DNA from: Euryodendron excelsum
Taxonomy: Eukaryota; Streptophyta; Magnoliopsida; Ericales; Pentaphylacaceae
Direction of reading: 5' to 3'
Assembly (NCBI GenBank): GCA_033060915.1
Contig: CM065381.1
Span: 5,617,501-5,681,500, forward strand
Length of the DNA: 64,000 bases
In this document: positions 49,517-61,987 of the stretch, piece by piece
Numbering within the stretch: position 1 is the stretch's first letter
Layout: each line of letters opens with the position of its first letter
The notes under the pieces: generated by a model
Databases searched by the model: none
What the model was told of the DNA's origin: nothing
What the model saw: the letters and a program-made list of their open reading frames with translations, nothing else
Program-made: the position numbers and the translations under genes

Positions 49517-50885
49517 GTGGTATCATTTCCAAGACTTCATACTGAATATGGATGCACTGTACATAACTAGTACGGAATGAAGGGACAATTAAGATACATA
49601 TCAAGGTAAAAGAATTTATGAAAAGGATAATACAGCAAGCCTATAGGACTCTTGACATATTATTTATTGAAGATCCAAAGTGTTTGGGTAAAAGAAGTTA
49701 TGAAAAGAAAGAACTGGAACACAGGCTGCAGTGGAAATTGAGCTAAAAGTTGAATTTCAATCCAGCAAGAGAGACCTTTTTCTACAGCTTTATGCTTGGT
49801 CCTTCACGGTTCTCAAATGATTAGGTTTGAAGCATTGCCCCAGCCTTGTAATATTTTCTACCTCTACACATTCTTCAAATTTTTTCTTCTCTACCTTCAA
49901 TGCTACCGTCAGTCTTGGTGCCATCTATATGTCCAAAAATGAAAGCCACATATTTTCTCAAATTACCTTGATTCGCACTATTACCACAGTTAGTAAAGAC
50001 AAATTGGCTTGCATAAGATTGGTTATCATTAGCGCATATGCATTGAGAGCTAGAGTGTGAAATGAAATACCAGGACTGACTTTTTGGCAAAGCGTCTAAG
50101 GCAAACGTCTCATTTTCCCTAGTACAATCCCTTGGTGAAGTAACTCAGATTGGATTTTGTTTTCTCCGCCGTACCCATTGCATTTCATTTCGCAATTGTT
50201 TAGAGACCACCATTGCCAACAATGTAAAAAATTTAGTCACAAGATCACAAAACTCCACATATACCTAGAGAAATTCAAGATATAAATCAATATGTCTGTG
50301 TAAATACTGCTAAATAAATCAGTAGCTTACCAGACCTGAAAATGCACTTTTGACTTTTTAGCATTTCTGTGCAGGACTAAACTTTGTCAGCAGAAATTCC
50401 ACCTTTTGCATTTTGTCTGCCACTTCAAAACATTTACTGCCAAAATACAAAGAATATGTTGCATTCAATATTTGAAAATGTGTCTTTGGAGAGGCATAAC
50501 AATAGCTTCCATATATTCTCATATAAAGGAATTCCCTAATAATTTCATAATACATTTACCACAAATTGTACTAAAAAAAATAACACCAAGTCTGCAAAAT
50601 TAATCAGCTCTCATATTGATTTGCCATTGTATTTTATAACAAGAATAACCAAAATTATTCTTTGTTTCTCAATCCATAGATAAAATTTGTATCACATCCT
50701 TTTACCAGCAAGGAGAACTCAACAACTCAATCCCTAGCAATCTAACTCTATGAAAAGGCAGCAAACTTCCCCGCAAAAGCTAGTCAAGATTGTAATATCG
50801 AATTATGTGAGAAAGCTTTGCACATAAAATATGAACAAACATAATGAATAAGGAATTTATTTTCATTACAAATCACCTCTCTCCT

Positions 50886-51240
50886 CATAAGAAGCACGGA
50901 AAAGTGTTATGTTTGTGTTGGATACATGTCGGACTCCAACACTCATTGGCACTTCCCAAGTAGTGTCGGACACTGTGTCCTATTCCTTTTTTTTTTAAAA
51001 CTAGATATGTTTCAGACACTTTGAGACACACAAGTCAATCATTTAGATACTGATGAAAGACATTGCAAGTTTAAAGAAAAAATACTTGGAATTCAGCTAA
51101 CATAAAAACAATGTAGGGTTACTGAAGTGTTGTTTTCTAAATTGTAAATTTGTTTTTATTTTGTTTTATGTTAAATGAAATTTAAATTATGAATAGAATG
51201 GTGTGTTTCATGTTGAATTAGTGTTATTTGTTCAATATTT
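50886..51240. repeat. Family-2 TIR element copy, right end lost
   Basis: The left end ATAAGAAGCACGGA matches the CTAAGAAGCA terminus of 49071-49516. The interior (ggatacatgtcgg, tgtttcagacacttt, ttgtaaatttgtttttattt) matches 8356-8725. The right terminal repeat is not found. Confidence 0.55.
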
Positions 51241-53181
51241 TTCATAGTTTGCGTAAATAAGTCATGGTGGTTTGTCCTCTAGTAAAGGGATGGGAAGGGG
51301 AAAAAATATTAATCTCGCACTTTCTATGTTTTACTCTACAATTTTGAAATGCAGAAAAGTTAGGTTAAATTTTATCTGTTGTGAAATGGTCAATACCAAG
51401 CTAGACATATAATTAGTATTTTTATGCTTCAGTTGTCAAGATAGATTCTCATGTCATTTCTTATTAGTATTGTCTTATCATTAAAACAAATTTTAGTGCT
51501 ATCTAGGTTAGTATGGAGACAAATTTTCAACATAAACAAAAATTCTTAAATTTATTTACCGAGATACAAGGTGTTCCATACCAATGTTGCATTCCACTCA
51601 TCTAACACATGCTCTGTTGTTGTTTTTAGGATGGAGCAGAATTGCGAGATCTTCTTCTTTTTTTTCTTTGGTTAGCAAGCATTTTATTACCAAAGAAATA
51701 ATATATTACAAAGAAGCACAGAAGCACACAAACTCTCAAAGAAAGAAGTTCTAGATCCAACTCAAGGATCAAATATTATGGGATTGATGCACATATTTGG
51801 AAAAAGCTAGTTGCTTCGTCGTCACCAGTCAAACTTCGGGGGAAAAAACAAGAAGGTCAGAGAAGTAATTTGACCTTACCAGCTTATCAGTTACATAGGA
51901 TAAGTCACCAACTCAGATCATATTTGATCCATGAATACTAGGTATGCTTTAATGGCCCAAATGCAGTGGTAGTGTGATACCTTTCTATTTGAACTAATTC
52001 AATTTATTAACACTCAGACATGCTTTAAGCAGATGCTTCTTAATGCAGATATGATAAAATAAAACTACAAAATTCACAGTTCAATGGAAAGCTATATTTC
52101 ATACCATAGTCGATGCCCCAGTGTTGTTTCAAGACAAATGTGATGCATGGCACTGATTTCACCTCTTTCAAATTGGTTGCTCCTTATCAAAACTGAAGCC
52201 TGGTGCAGCTCTAAAAAAAATAAAAAGTAAAAAGCATACACATTACTTACTATTCCAAGGCAGAAATTACAAAAAAAATTAACAATCTGAAACAGAATAT
52301 AAACAAATCCATCCCTAATTTTCCAAATTGTTGGAACTGTTAGAAAGAAACAAAAAGTTCACAATATTACCTAAATTAACCTGAAAAGAGACTCTGGAAA
52401 TACTTGATGCAAGTGGAAACTCTTGATGAGCGACGTGATTCAAACCCTAACCAAAAAGGGAAAGAGTTTCTCTTTTCGCATTATTTGTGCACCAAAAAGA
52501 CAACTTCCCTTCTTCTCTACTTTGGTGGATGTAACTCCCACCAATTCCTTCTTTCCTTAGCTTTCTTCTTATTATCCCTCACCAGCATAAATCAAATTGC
52601 AATGACCCTTTCTCTAATTCATCTTCATTGGCCTAATCAGTGTTATTTTTTCCTAAATCAAAATGCAATGCAATGCCCCATTGCATCCAGATACTTTGCT
52701 TAATATCTTCAACTACGTCACAATTGCTTTCTGCCCCCATTATAATAACATGACTTGGTCCTGCCAAATGTCTGAACCTCACTTCACCCATCCCGACATT
52801 CATTCACATAGAATATAATTTTGTAATTTGCCTTCAGTGAATCAGTTTCACTTCATTCAGAAAATGATTGAACCTTTGGTCGAAGAAAATTTTTTGACTA
52901 CTTTTCCAGCAGCTTGAGAAAACTTCAAAACCTCATTAATCCGTCATAAAAGACTAGTTACAATTTGTCCATGCCACCACTAGCTACATACTCTTCTGCC
53001 CTTGCAGATTTTGAAGAAACTACTTCGAAGCACATTTTTTTGAAATGACAATGTGGTTGACCTTCCCCATATCTCTTGGTGCAACCTCCTTCTTAACAGT
53101 TGCCTGCCGAAAACCGTCTGCTGCCAAGTTGAGACAACCTATATCCTCCACTAGACTTGTGTATTGAAAATATTTGCTATT

Positions 53182-53502
53182 TCAGATGGATAGGAACCAT
53201 CCTCGATCATGTTCCAATACTGCTGTTCTGAATTTGACTTTGGAAGGTTGGTTCTTGAATTGTGATGTTAATCCATGGAAAATTTCTATGTGCATCTCCA
53301 CTCGTAAACTTGATGGCTGCACTACTAAATGCCCTGATTTAAACATTCCAAGCCGTATAAGCTGATGGTTGAGGTATATTTGTGCCACCTGGTGCCCATT
53401 CTGTAGGGGCTCCTTACTCTTGAATCTCAAAGCAGAGGCTGCTATCATGTCCCGGATGCTTGTTAGTATGGAATAAGTAATTTGAATCCGAACATTCCTC
53501 AA
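53182..53502 (-). pseudogene. Possible decayed exon of an unidentified minus-strand gene in the tandem module
   Basis: An open stretch of 106 codons includes SIRDMIAASALRFKSKEPLQ, NGHQVAQIYLNHQLIRLGMF and VVQPSSLRVEMHIEIFHGL. It has normal amino-acid composition, unlike most frames here. Copy C keeps the same protein sequence in decayed form (DIIRVSLLRFKGIMSLQNGH, minus strand near 44800) with a stop soon after. The similarity at protein level suggests that the ancestral module held a minus-strand exon. I do not recognise the family, and no start, splice partner or function can be given. Confidence 0.3.
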
Positions 53503-55481
53503 TCACAGTTATGTTGCAGCATTTGAAGTCCTCCTAGGGTCTTGTTCCATTTTGGAACTGAGGAAGAATAAGCCACACTAAGAAAAAAAGGCACAACAAA
53601 AAAAAGCATAAAGTAACAGGTAATTTATGAAACCAAACAAAAAATGGTAGCAAATACACTAAAAAAGCTCAAATTAGAAAGGCAAGTGGAAGAAAAAAGA
53701 ACTAATTATGCCTACCGAAAATTTGCATGACAAAGGGAAAAAAAATATCAAGAAGTTAGATACCTACAAGGAAAATTTTAGGCTGCATGTGGGTTTTTCT
53801 TATGGCTTAAAGGAATGTCATCTGTGATCCTTGCAAACTATTGCAGTTGACCTAGAGAACAAGCAACTCTATGAAGGTGCTGTGCAACACTGCAATGCCC
53901 AAATAATTACTTGATATCTTAACCCATCAAAAAAATATGCTAAATAGAAGTCAATCTTGCAAGAGAGCTAAGCTGCAGGTCACAGACATTCTTCATTCAT
54001 CAACCAAAAAAGAAAAACAAAAATGGAAAGAAAATGTATTCCCAAAATTAAACAATCTATTTAGAAGGAAACACTCACCATTCGATCAACCACTATCTTG
54101 ATTTATTATACCTATCAATAAGTATCCCAATTATTTGCCTGTTTTCAAGTCCTTTTGCATAAATTCAAAACATAAAGGTAATGGGAACTTCTTACATCAA
54201 TTTTGTAGACAAGAAAATTAATATTACAAGAAATAAAGCACACAAATCCAGAGTACAAAGAGTTGTCTTATGCTTGCAAAGATTGAAAGAGAAGGCTACT
54301 AAATTTACCATTCTCATAGATTCAAAGGGTGTCCCTTTAAGGCAGCTCCTGCCTGAGTAACACATTTTTAATAGCCCTTTATATGCACCAAAAAAAAAAA
54401 TTCATAATTCGTTCACATTTCGAATATATTGTCCATTCCCTCTGAACAAGATGTACGGTACGGTGAAGCTATAAAAAAAACTAAAGAATAACCAAATACA
54501 ACTAACACACTCCAATTACCTTTGATGAGAAACAACAAGTGATTTTAATGACTTGAAAAGATATAAAAGAAAAGGCTCACTAAAACTGCCTTGACTAAGG
54601 GAAAACTAGTGACCTACATCATTTAAATTCCTACAAATGGCCAACAGTTAATCCACAAAAACTGTGTTTATTAATCAAGGGTGTAGCTATATCAAGCCAT
54701 GACAGAAGATGCAATGCTCCTAATAGCCAATCTCCCATACTGTCGAATGCAAAACTAAAAAGCCTAAATTGATATGTTCCCAATCAAATTAAGGAAACAA
54801 TTTCTCAATAGGTTTTCCTTATTTTTTGGCCTATATCAATGGAACAAGTGACTGTCAAATAAATTTGAAAATAATGGAAACGATGATTTACTAAATCTAG
54901 TCACAAAGCACAAGCAGAAGAAATTTTGCTTTATTCGGTTTACCCTACATTATTGCCCTATCAATTATTTCATAGTTGAATGTAAAATTGATATAACAAA
55001 TTTATCCCAGTTACTATTTCAACATTTGATATTCATGCAGTTGCAATCGAACAACCATCTCTACTACAATCTGAAAGACTTGCCCTCTAAATCTTCATTT
55101 AGCCTCATTAAACCATAAAAATCTGGTCCAAATGGTTTACATGTCAGCCTTCAATACTGCAAAGATAGAACCAAGTTCACATTAAAAATGGACACAATTA
55201 ATACATGTGAGCTTTTTTTTGTTCCATTTAACTTTTCTGGTTGGGGGGCCACGAGCTTCTTTCATCTCTCCCTCTATGGCTGAGAAGAAAAAAAATGAAC
55301 ATTTACCCTCTCTCTTAGGGATGGGCAGGAAGTAGGGAAAAACATTTTCATTTGTTCCCATTGAAACTGCCGAACATTTCTGTTTCACAGTAGTGAAATA
55401 ATAAAATTGGGCACAAGCTTCATTCATCTCTCCCTCCAAGGTTGGGAGAGGAAAAAGGAAATAAAAAGATGAACATTCAGT

Positions 55482-55487
<6 letters not shown>

Positions 55488-55519
<32 letters not shown>
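55488..55519. repeat. (CT)n microsatellite
   Basis: About 16 CT units within module copy D, preceded by a short C run. Confidence 0.95.
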
Positions 55520-55521
<2 letters not shown>

Positions 55522-58028
55522 CAGGGGGAAAGGGCGGGAGCAAGGAAGAAAATTTTTGTAAATGGCTGAAACATTTCTATTTCTATTTCTTAGCAGACTG
55601 AAATGATATGAAATATATCGAACACATACCAATACATGTTGAAACATAGTGAAATGTATCAAACACATCGCAATATACCAAAATAGCAAGTTGTCGACAT
55701 GAACTTCTTACTATATTAATTCATCTTATTATTGGTAATATCATAATATTATTGTTACTATTGTCTAAGTAAAATTTATGACCTTATTTTGTTAGGATCT
55801 TACCCAGCTTAAGAATAGTTTACACTTTGTGTTTAATAAAATTGAGGCATTTGACAATACTTAAAAAAATTTGGTTCATAGTAACATTATTTTTTCTTTC
55901 AAGAAAAACTGAAAAAAGCCTGACTGCCTAATGACATCGTTAATTGCAGCTATGGTGGGTACCATCCCTCCCCCTCAATGTTTGGGATTCATGTGCATGA
56001 TTTTACACTTTTCTCGCAATATGTTTAATTAATCAATTATTAGCCTTTCATATATTTAGATAGATAGATTTCATGTTACATTTCCAAACCTATTTATGGA
56101 TTTTTAAATTCTTTTTGTTACTTTTGAAATGTTTCCAAAACGTCTATGCTTCTGTGCTAATCGAAACAACACACTAAAACAAATTTTGCTCCTCGGTAGG
56201 GAGTTGAGTGGGAGACATAGTCTGCAATATTCCTAGTAATTTTTACATAAAAACTTCATTGAAAGACATTTTAACTAATATAAAGAGGAGATATCTAACT
56301 CCACACCCATGTTGTGGATATAGCCATTAAGGTTGTGGATTTAGCATTTATCATTGTGGCATAATACAAATAAAATAATAAAAGGGCCTCTTTAATGGAA
56401 AAAAAAAGAAGAAAAAATTGGAAAAATGTTTGGTACCATATCCTTTTAAAGTTACAATCAATTATAAAGGATAGTCCAGTGCATAAGAGTCTTTTCACTG
56501 CAGGATCTGGGGAGGGTTCTTAATTATGCATGAAATAGATTCTCAAAATGACGATAAAAAGTTGAATCAACAAGGTTTCTCCAAATCTAAGGTACATAGA
56601 ATGTTTAAAAGCATCAAGAACAATATGATCATTGCAAAATTGCTATAAAAAAACAATAGGATGACTGCCATGTTAAATGTGATAACATTGCAGAGTTGAA
56701 TGTGATAACTTCTCTTTTTCTTGTAAGTTAAGGTGATAAAATTTCTGATAAAAAATGGGATTTACTACGATGTTAAAAATAGAAGAAAAAAATACAACAC
56801 GTGGTTAAAAATTTAATGCAGGCATTCTTGTTACTTTTTTCTATCAGATGCGTAGCTTAAGTATCAGAACAATACATACAAATAAACCAGTTTTCAACAA
56901 ATAAACCATCCTTGACTATATTTTGTGAAACAATTTGATGAAATCCCAAAAACACGCAGGCAGCACAATAATTGGAATGTAAAAATGTTAGAACCACAGC
57001 AAATTTTTGGACCCGCTAAGGCAACAACTAATGCTTACTAGTGATGATTAGCCAGAGGCATGTTGAAAAAGAATATCAACTAACTAGAAACTTCAAATTC
57101 CCGTATAACATTGACTTTGAAAACAGTGGTTCAACATACTCTACTATACTTGCCAATTGCTTAGGTGGTATTCGGTAAGGCCTTCAATTTCAAATTTTTG
57201 TTCTTTGTTTATGCTGTCACTTTTCTAGGTTCTGTTTTTGTTTGGTAATCCCAAAATTGTGATTTGTTAGTTATTTTACACTAAAAATATTAATATAATA
57301 ATATTCATTTGTATGAGATTTATAGGCAAGCAGAGGAAGGGTTTTTTTTTTTTTTTCTGTTGTGGGGGGGTGTTAAGTAGTAGGCAAGGTGGCGAAGGAA
57401 TTGGTGGTAGCAGTGGGGAAGTGGCTGATAGGGGTAGGCATAGGGAGGGAGTTGGGACAAGGGGTGGGGTGGTGGTGCATTTGAAAATATTTACAAAACA
57501 TGCTTGTTTAGAAAAAAAAAACAAGAAAGCAGAAAACAAACAAGACTTAAAAATTACACATCTAGTTTTATGTGAACACTAACATGAAGCATAGGGTTTA
57601 ATGATGAGACAGCATGACAAACCATTCAGATCTGGTTTATTTTTTTGGCTTTTGGGTACACTATTTCAAGGGTTGGATTGTGTAATTTGATCAATCCTTG
57701 GGCTTTTGGAACACCAACCACATTCAGAAGAATAAGCTCATGAAATTCAAATCAAAGAATAGAATCGGCTGCAAAATTTAGTACAAGAGCTGCCAAGGAG
57801 AAGATTCAGAGAACCTAGTCACTAGGAATAATTTCTCATCAAAACATCACATTTGCTAGAACCAACAAAACATGGCTGCAAACTGCAGCTATTAGAGATA
57901 AGTGAAAGACTAATTTTTAAAACCAAAATACAGTAGAAGTTTTCAAAAAAGGAAAATGCTACTCTTCCATAAAATTTGTACAAAAAATAATGTAGCGATA
58001 TCATTTTTGTAATTAAGAGCTATCATGA

Positions 58029-60168
58029 TTTTTTTTTTGGCAAGCAAAAGGAGACTTTAATTCATATAAGAAGATCACATCAAGGGATAGGTTCAGCAGA
58101 AAAAGGAATACACTAAAACTGCTTCAAACCTCACCAAAATGACCACCCCAGGGATACCCACTATCACCAGTTGGAGAGTAACCAACTGCTATAAACAATA
58201 CAACACACCCACCCTGCTAATACAACATTAACCTACAACACACCCCTCCCCTACTCTATCTCTTCAATTCTTTCACCCCTTGTAATGAGTAGATGGCATC
58301 TTTTACAAAAGAAAGACACCCTTGAATTCTGAGCTTTAACCCATAGGATTACCTAAACCTTTATATTTTCCAGGATCACATCCCATTTGATGACCACTTA
58401 GCTGAACACCAGATCATTTCTGGCCTTTCATATGTGCCAAATTACTAATAAAAATAGGGCTTCCCATAACTTTTGCCCAATAAGTTTGAAGTCCACATCC
58501 CTCCACCATAGCAAATGTGAGTACAAACAATTTGAACTTACCGCCTCCAAACCCCACCATTTAGTAATAACACACCAGATTTTCCAAGATGATAAGCAGT
58601 TAAGAAGTATGTGATTCGAATCTTCATTTAACTGATTGCATAACGGACATGCTAACCCACTGCCTTGTGGCAATCTTTTAATCTTGGAGAGTAACACCTT
58701 AGTTTTAATCCTATTCTAGATAGCAATCCAGCCAAATATTTGAACTTTAAGTGGAGCACTAATTTTCCAGATCATGCTCAGATCAGTAGGATTCTGGGGA
58801 TTCTAATCAATCATGTTCTTGCAGTAAGATTTTACTGTAAATTTGCCCTCTTTTTCCAGTTCCCATACCATCTTGTCCTCTTCTTGAGCCTCAAATATGC
58901 CATTTTTCACTTTTTTGAGCAACTTGTTATGTTCCTCTTCCTCCCATGCCCTCAACTGTCTTCTAAATAGAATGTTCCAGGAGCCCCTATCACTCCTTAT
59001 ATCAGCAATGGAAGCATTTTTCTGCACCGATAAAGCATATAATCTAGGAAATTCATTACTAAGAGAAATCCCACCCATCCAGTTATCCTTTCAGAAACTA
59101 ATACTTTTGCCATTCTCTACCTTTAACTCAAGATTATTTAAAAATACTGACTGTTCCAAGCCTACCTTTGATATATCAGACCAAATCCTTGATTGAGATT
59201 TCAAAGAACTATTCCTAAGAAGCAATCTGTCTTCATCATACCTATATTTTTGACACACCGCCTTTCTCCATAGAGCTCATTTCTCATTAGCAAACCTCCA
59301 CCACCACTTTGCTAATAAAGATAAATTCAAAGAGTCTACTAGAATTACCCCCAAGCCTCCATTGATATTGCTTCTTATAATTTTGCTCCAACCCACACAA
59401 TGTACTTTCCTTTTGCTCTTTATATCTCCCCATAAGAACTTCCTTTGAATACTTTCAATCTTTTTACTTACTTCCTTTGGAACCCTGAGTAATGAAATAT
59501 AATAAACAGGTAAATTTGCCAGAGTAGCTTTACTTAATGTGAGTCTACCTCCTATAGATAATTGATTTCTCTTCCAGTTAGCCAACCTGTCCTTAATTTT
59601 CTTAATAACTCCTTCCCAAGACTTGCCTAACCTAGGATTGGCCCGTATTGTAAGACCCAAGTAGCTCATAGGTAATGCTTGGATTCTGCATCTGAAAATC
59701 TGAGATACTTCTTTAAGAAAGCTTGGTTCCACCCCTATACCACTCACAGCACTCTTTTGATAGTTAATTTTTAATCTTGATATCAGTTCAAAACATCTGA
59801 GGATTCTCTTCAGATTCAGCAATTCTTTCTTGTCAGCTTTACAAAATATGATTGTATCATTTGTAAATTGGAGATGGGTTATCCCATTGTCCCTTGATCC
59901 CATTTTAGTCCCCTTGATCATGTTAAATTCAATGGCTCTTACAAATAACTCATTCAAATCTCCAGCTGCAATATTAAACAAAAATGGTGATAAGGGATCT
60001 CCCTGTCTCAATCTCTTTTGACTGCAAATTCCTTGGTTGGTGAGCCATTCACTAGGACTGATACCCTTTTAGAGGCCAAGCATTCCTCAACCCACTTCAT
60101 CCATTTCTGACCAAGCCCCAACTTCTGCATTACTGACAAGATAAACTTTCAGTTTATTGAATCATAAG
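58029..60168 (-). mobile_element. 5'-truncated, inactivated L1-type LINE
   Basis: On the minus strand the order is YDSIN (near 60165), MQKLGLGQKWMKWVEECL, then RQGDPLSPFLFNIA at the start of a 244-codon frame (60011-59277). Further on are SYLGLTIRANPRLGKSWEG and RLANWKRNQLSIGGRLTLSK. Broken frames then carry the zf-RVT region with CPLCNQLNEDSNHILLNC (58697-58428). The catalytic F/YADD box reads FTND, and stops and frame changes separate the pieces, so it cannot encode an active enzyme. The element ends in an A-run (T-run 58029-58038 on the plus strand). Endonuclease and most of the reverse transcriptase N-terminus are absent. It interrupts module copy D. Confidence 0.88.
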
Positions 60169-60600
60169 CTCTTTGAAGTGAAAGGCTCCCATTTGACCAC
60201 ATTATTCTGTATAAATATTCTTTATGAATTTTTTGGTTGTATAGTGTTACCCTTCAAAAAAAAAAAAAAAAAGGACAAGTTGATAATTGAATTTTCAAAC
60301 TTGCATTGGATAGTCATCATTGCACGGTTGTATCATCCATGAAGGCTCCCCACCTATAAAAAAAATTAGCGCCAAAGTAACAAGTATCATTTCAAAGATT
60401 TTTTAGAAACAATTTGGCCTTGAGGATCAACCCAACCAAATTCCACAGAGGAATTTGGGGTGTGAGGCAAATAATTCTTTGACACAACACAAACTTTTTT
60501 ACACTGCTTTCTCCTTTCCTTGGTCCTTCCGGTGATTTCAAATGGTTAGGTTTGAAATAACATTCCTTGCTACTCATATATCCTATCCATGCAAGGGCAT

Positions 60601-61625
60601 TTCCCATTTTTATAGGAACTTTTGTACAAAAAACAATGGTATCTCAAAATGGAATACCTCTGTAGGATAGACCTCAACAGAAAACTGAAGAGTAACGGCA
60701 GCAAGTGATTGAGTTCAATACTACCGTCCTAGTTTTTTAAAGAAACCTTTGAAACCTTGCATTTTCTCTCAAATCTACTTTAACAAGTAAAGGGAAAAAG
60801 AAGAAGAAGAAGAAGAAGCTGCTAGAAAAGGAATACCAAAACATAGCTCACCCTCCGAGTCTCTAAGCATCCATGGCTGATTAGTCGGCACCCAACCTAC
60901 ACCACCCCATATAAGAAGCGAATACATGTGTTCAATAGTTGTTCAGGTCTATCGCTATTCACGGAATTTCTACACCCTTATAGCTTGTAGGCTCCACCCA
61001 GTAATTAGCTAGTAATAGATCTTTCGCGATGAGATCTACTTACATAGTAACAACATTTAAATACATAGGTCAGCAAGGTAGCTGTATCTCTGAGTACATA
61101 ATTGCTAGGGTGGAAGTTTAATATCTCTAATTTTTAAATAGGATTTCTCGTATCTAACAGACAATCATTTGCTACCAAGAGGGAACTTCTTCTCAGCTCA
61201 ATTGTGGTGATTTGATTTTCACAAATGAAATCCAGATATTTCATACATAATAGGCTGAAATGATTGTCTTTTCTTATTTTTAGAAAATGAATGGAGTACT
61301 TGCAATGTATCCTATTCCCAGGTTCAGATCATTGACAATGGACATATTGATTTCTCTTTCATTATATAGACATTACAAATGAACTTCTACAGCCTTTAGC
61401 TATTAAAGTTCAGCTCACTTCTTTGGGATATTGAAAACTCCTCATCTTATTTTAGAAGCAAAAATTGCTTTTTTCATTGTTATGGTGGAAACCTTCAAAT
61501 ATAAAGAAATTTCCTCTTTGGCCTCAATTTTAGCAGAATTGTACAACAAAAGAAGACACTCAATAGTAAAAGGAAAAGCAATCCTATTCCTACATCACTA
61601 TTACATAAAATCTTATAGATGGCCT
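60601..61625. other. Intergenic, no gene recognised
   Basis: The tandem module fades out near 60.6 kb. A short (GAA)n lies at about 60799-60819. No coding similarity seen. Confidence 0.45.
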
Positions 61626-61628
61626 TAA

Positions 61629-61984
61629 CGCAGTGTTTGGATCCCAAATTCATTGAGGGGAAGAAAAAGGAAATGAGAGATTCCAAGTTCCATACACTTG
61701 TTTGGTTAGGTTCGAAAAATGAGAAGGAAATGAATAGCCATTTATCAATAACAATGTCATGGGACCAAATAGATATTGCCAATGTAGAAGGAAAAAACAT
61801 GAAAATGAACAACATATCTTACATTATGCCCACTCATTATGAATGGAATTGAGAGGATTTCTTCACTCTTTTCTTTGTTACTTTATTTTACCCGCAACTG
61901 TCACTTACAACCAAACAATAGGAGTAATTTCATTTCTCTTTCTTTTTCCTTTTCCCTCAACAAATCTATGATCCAAACACACCG
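61629..61984. mobile_element. Tourist-like MITE (PIF/Harbinger type), 356 bp
   Basis: The left end CGCAGTGTTTGGATC pairs with the right end GATCCAAACACACCG (13 of 15). Complementarity continues inward through gaggggaagaaaaaggaaa and tttccttttccctc. TAA flanks both sides (61626-61628 and 61985-61987), the 3-bp target type of PIF/Harbinger elements. Non-coding; the open frame at 61619-61852 lies in it by chance. Confidence 0.85.
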
Positions 61985-61987
61985 TAA

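Larger units (their letters stand above)
44060..50069. repeat. Degenerate tandem module, copy C
   Basis: It starts with ctgcaaagtgtcttaggaaa (44086), matching 39376 and 50090. After a deletion it continues with gtgcccattctgtag (44781), cataaagcataagcagaac (47235) and gatgataaaatgttgactcaac (47819). The later anchors are cacatggctgcaaat (48811) and cttggtccttcacggttctc (49795). It carries two transposon insertions (44858-45767 and 49071-49516). Confidence 0.7.
50070..60600. repeat. Degenerate tandem module, copy D (longest)
   Basis: Carries nearly all anchors in order: aaagcgtctaaggcaaacg (50091), ggaattccctaataatttc (50529), gctagtcaagattgtaat (50779), gttccataccaatgttgc (51573), attcacagttcaat (52071) and gtgcccattctgtagggg (53390). 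Then come cacaaagcacaagcagaag (54904), gacgataaaaagttgaatcaac (56549), aacatggctgcaaac (57869) and cttggtccttccggtg (60518). Without its LINE insertion (58029-60168) it is about 8.4 kb and shows what the ancestral unit looked like. Confidence 0.7.
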
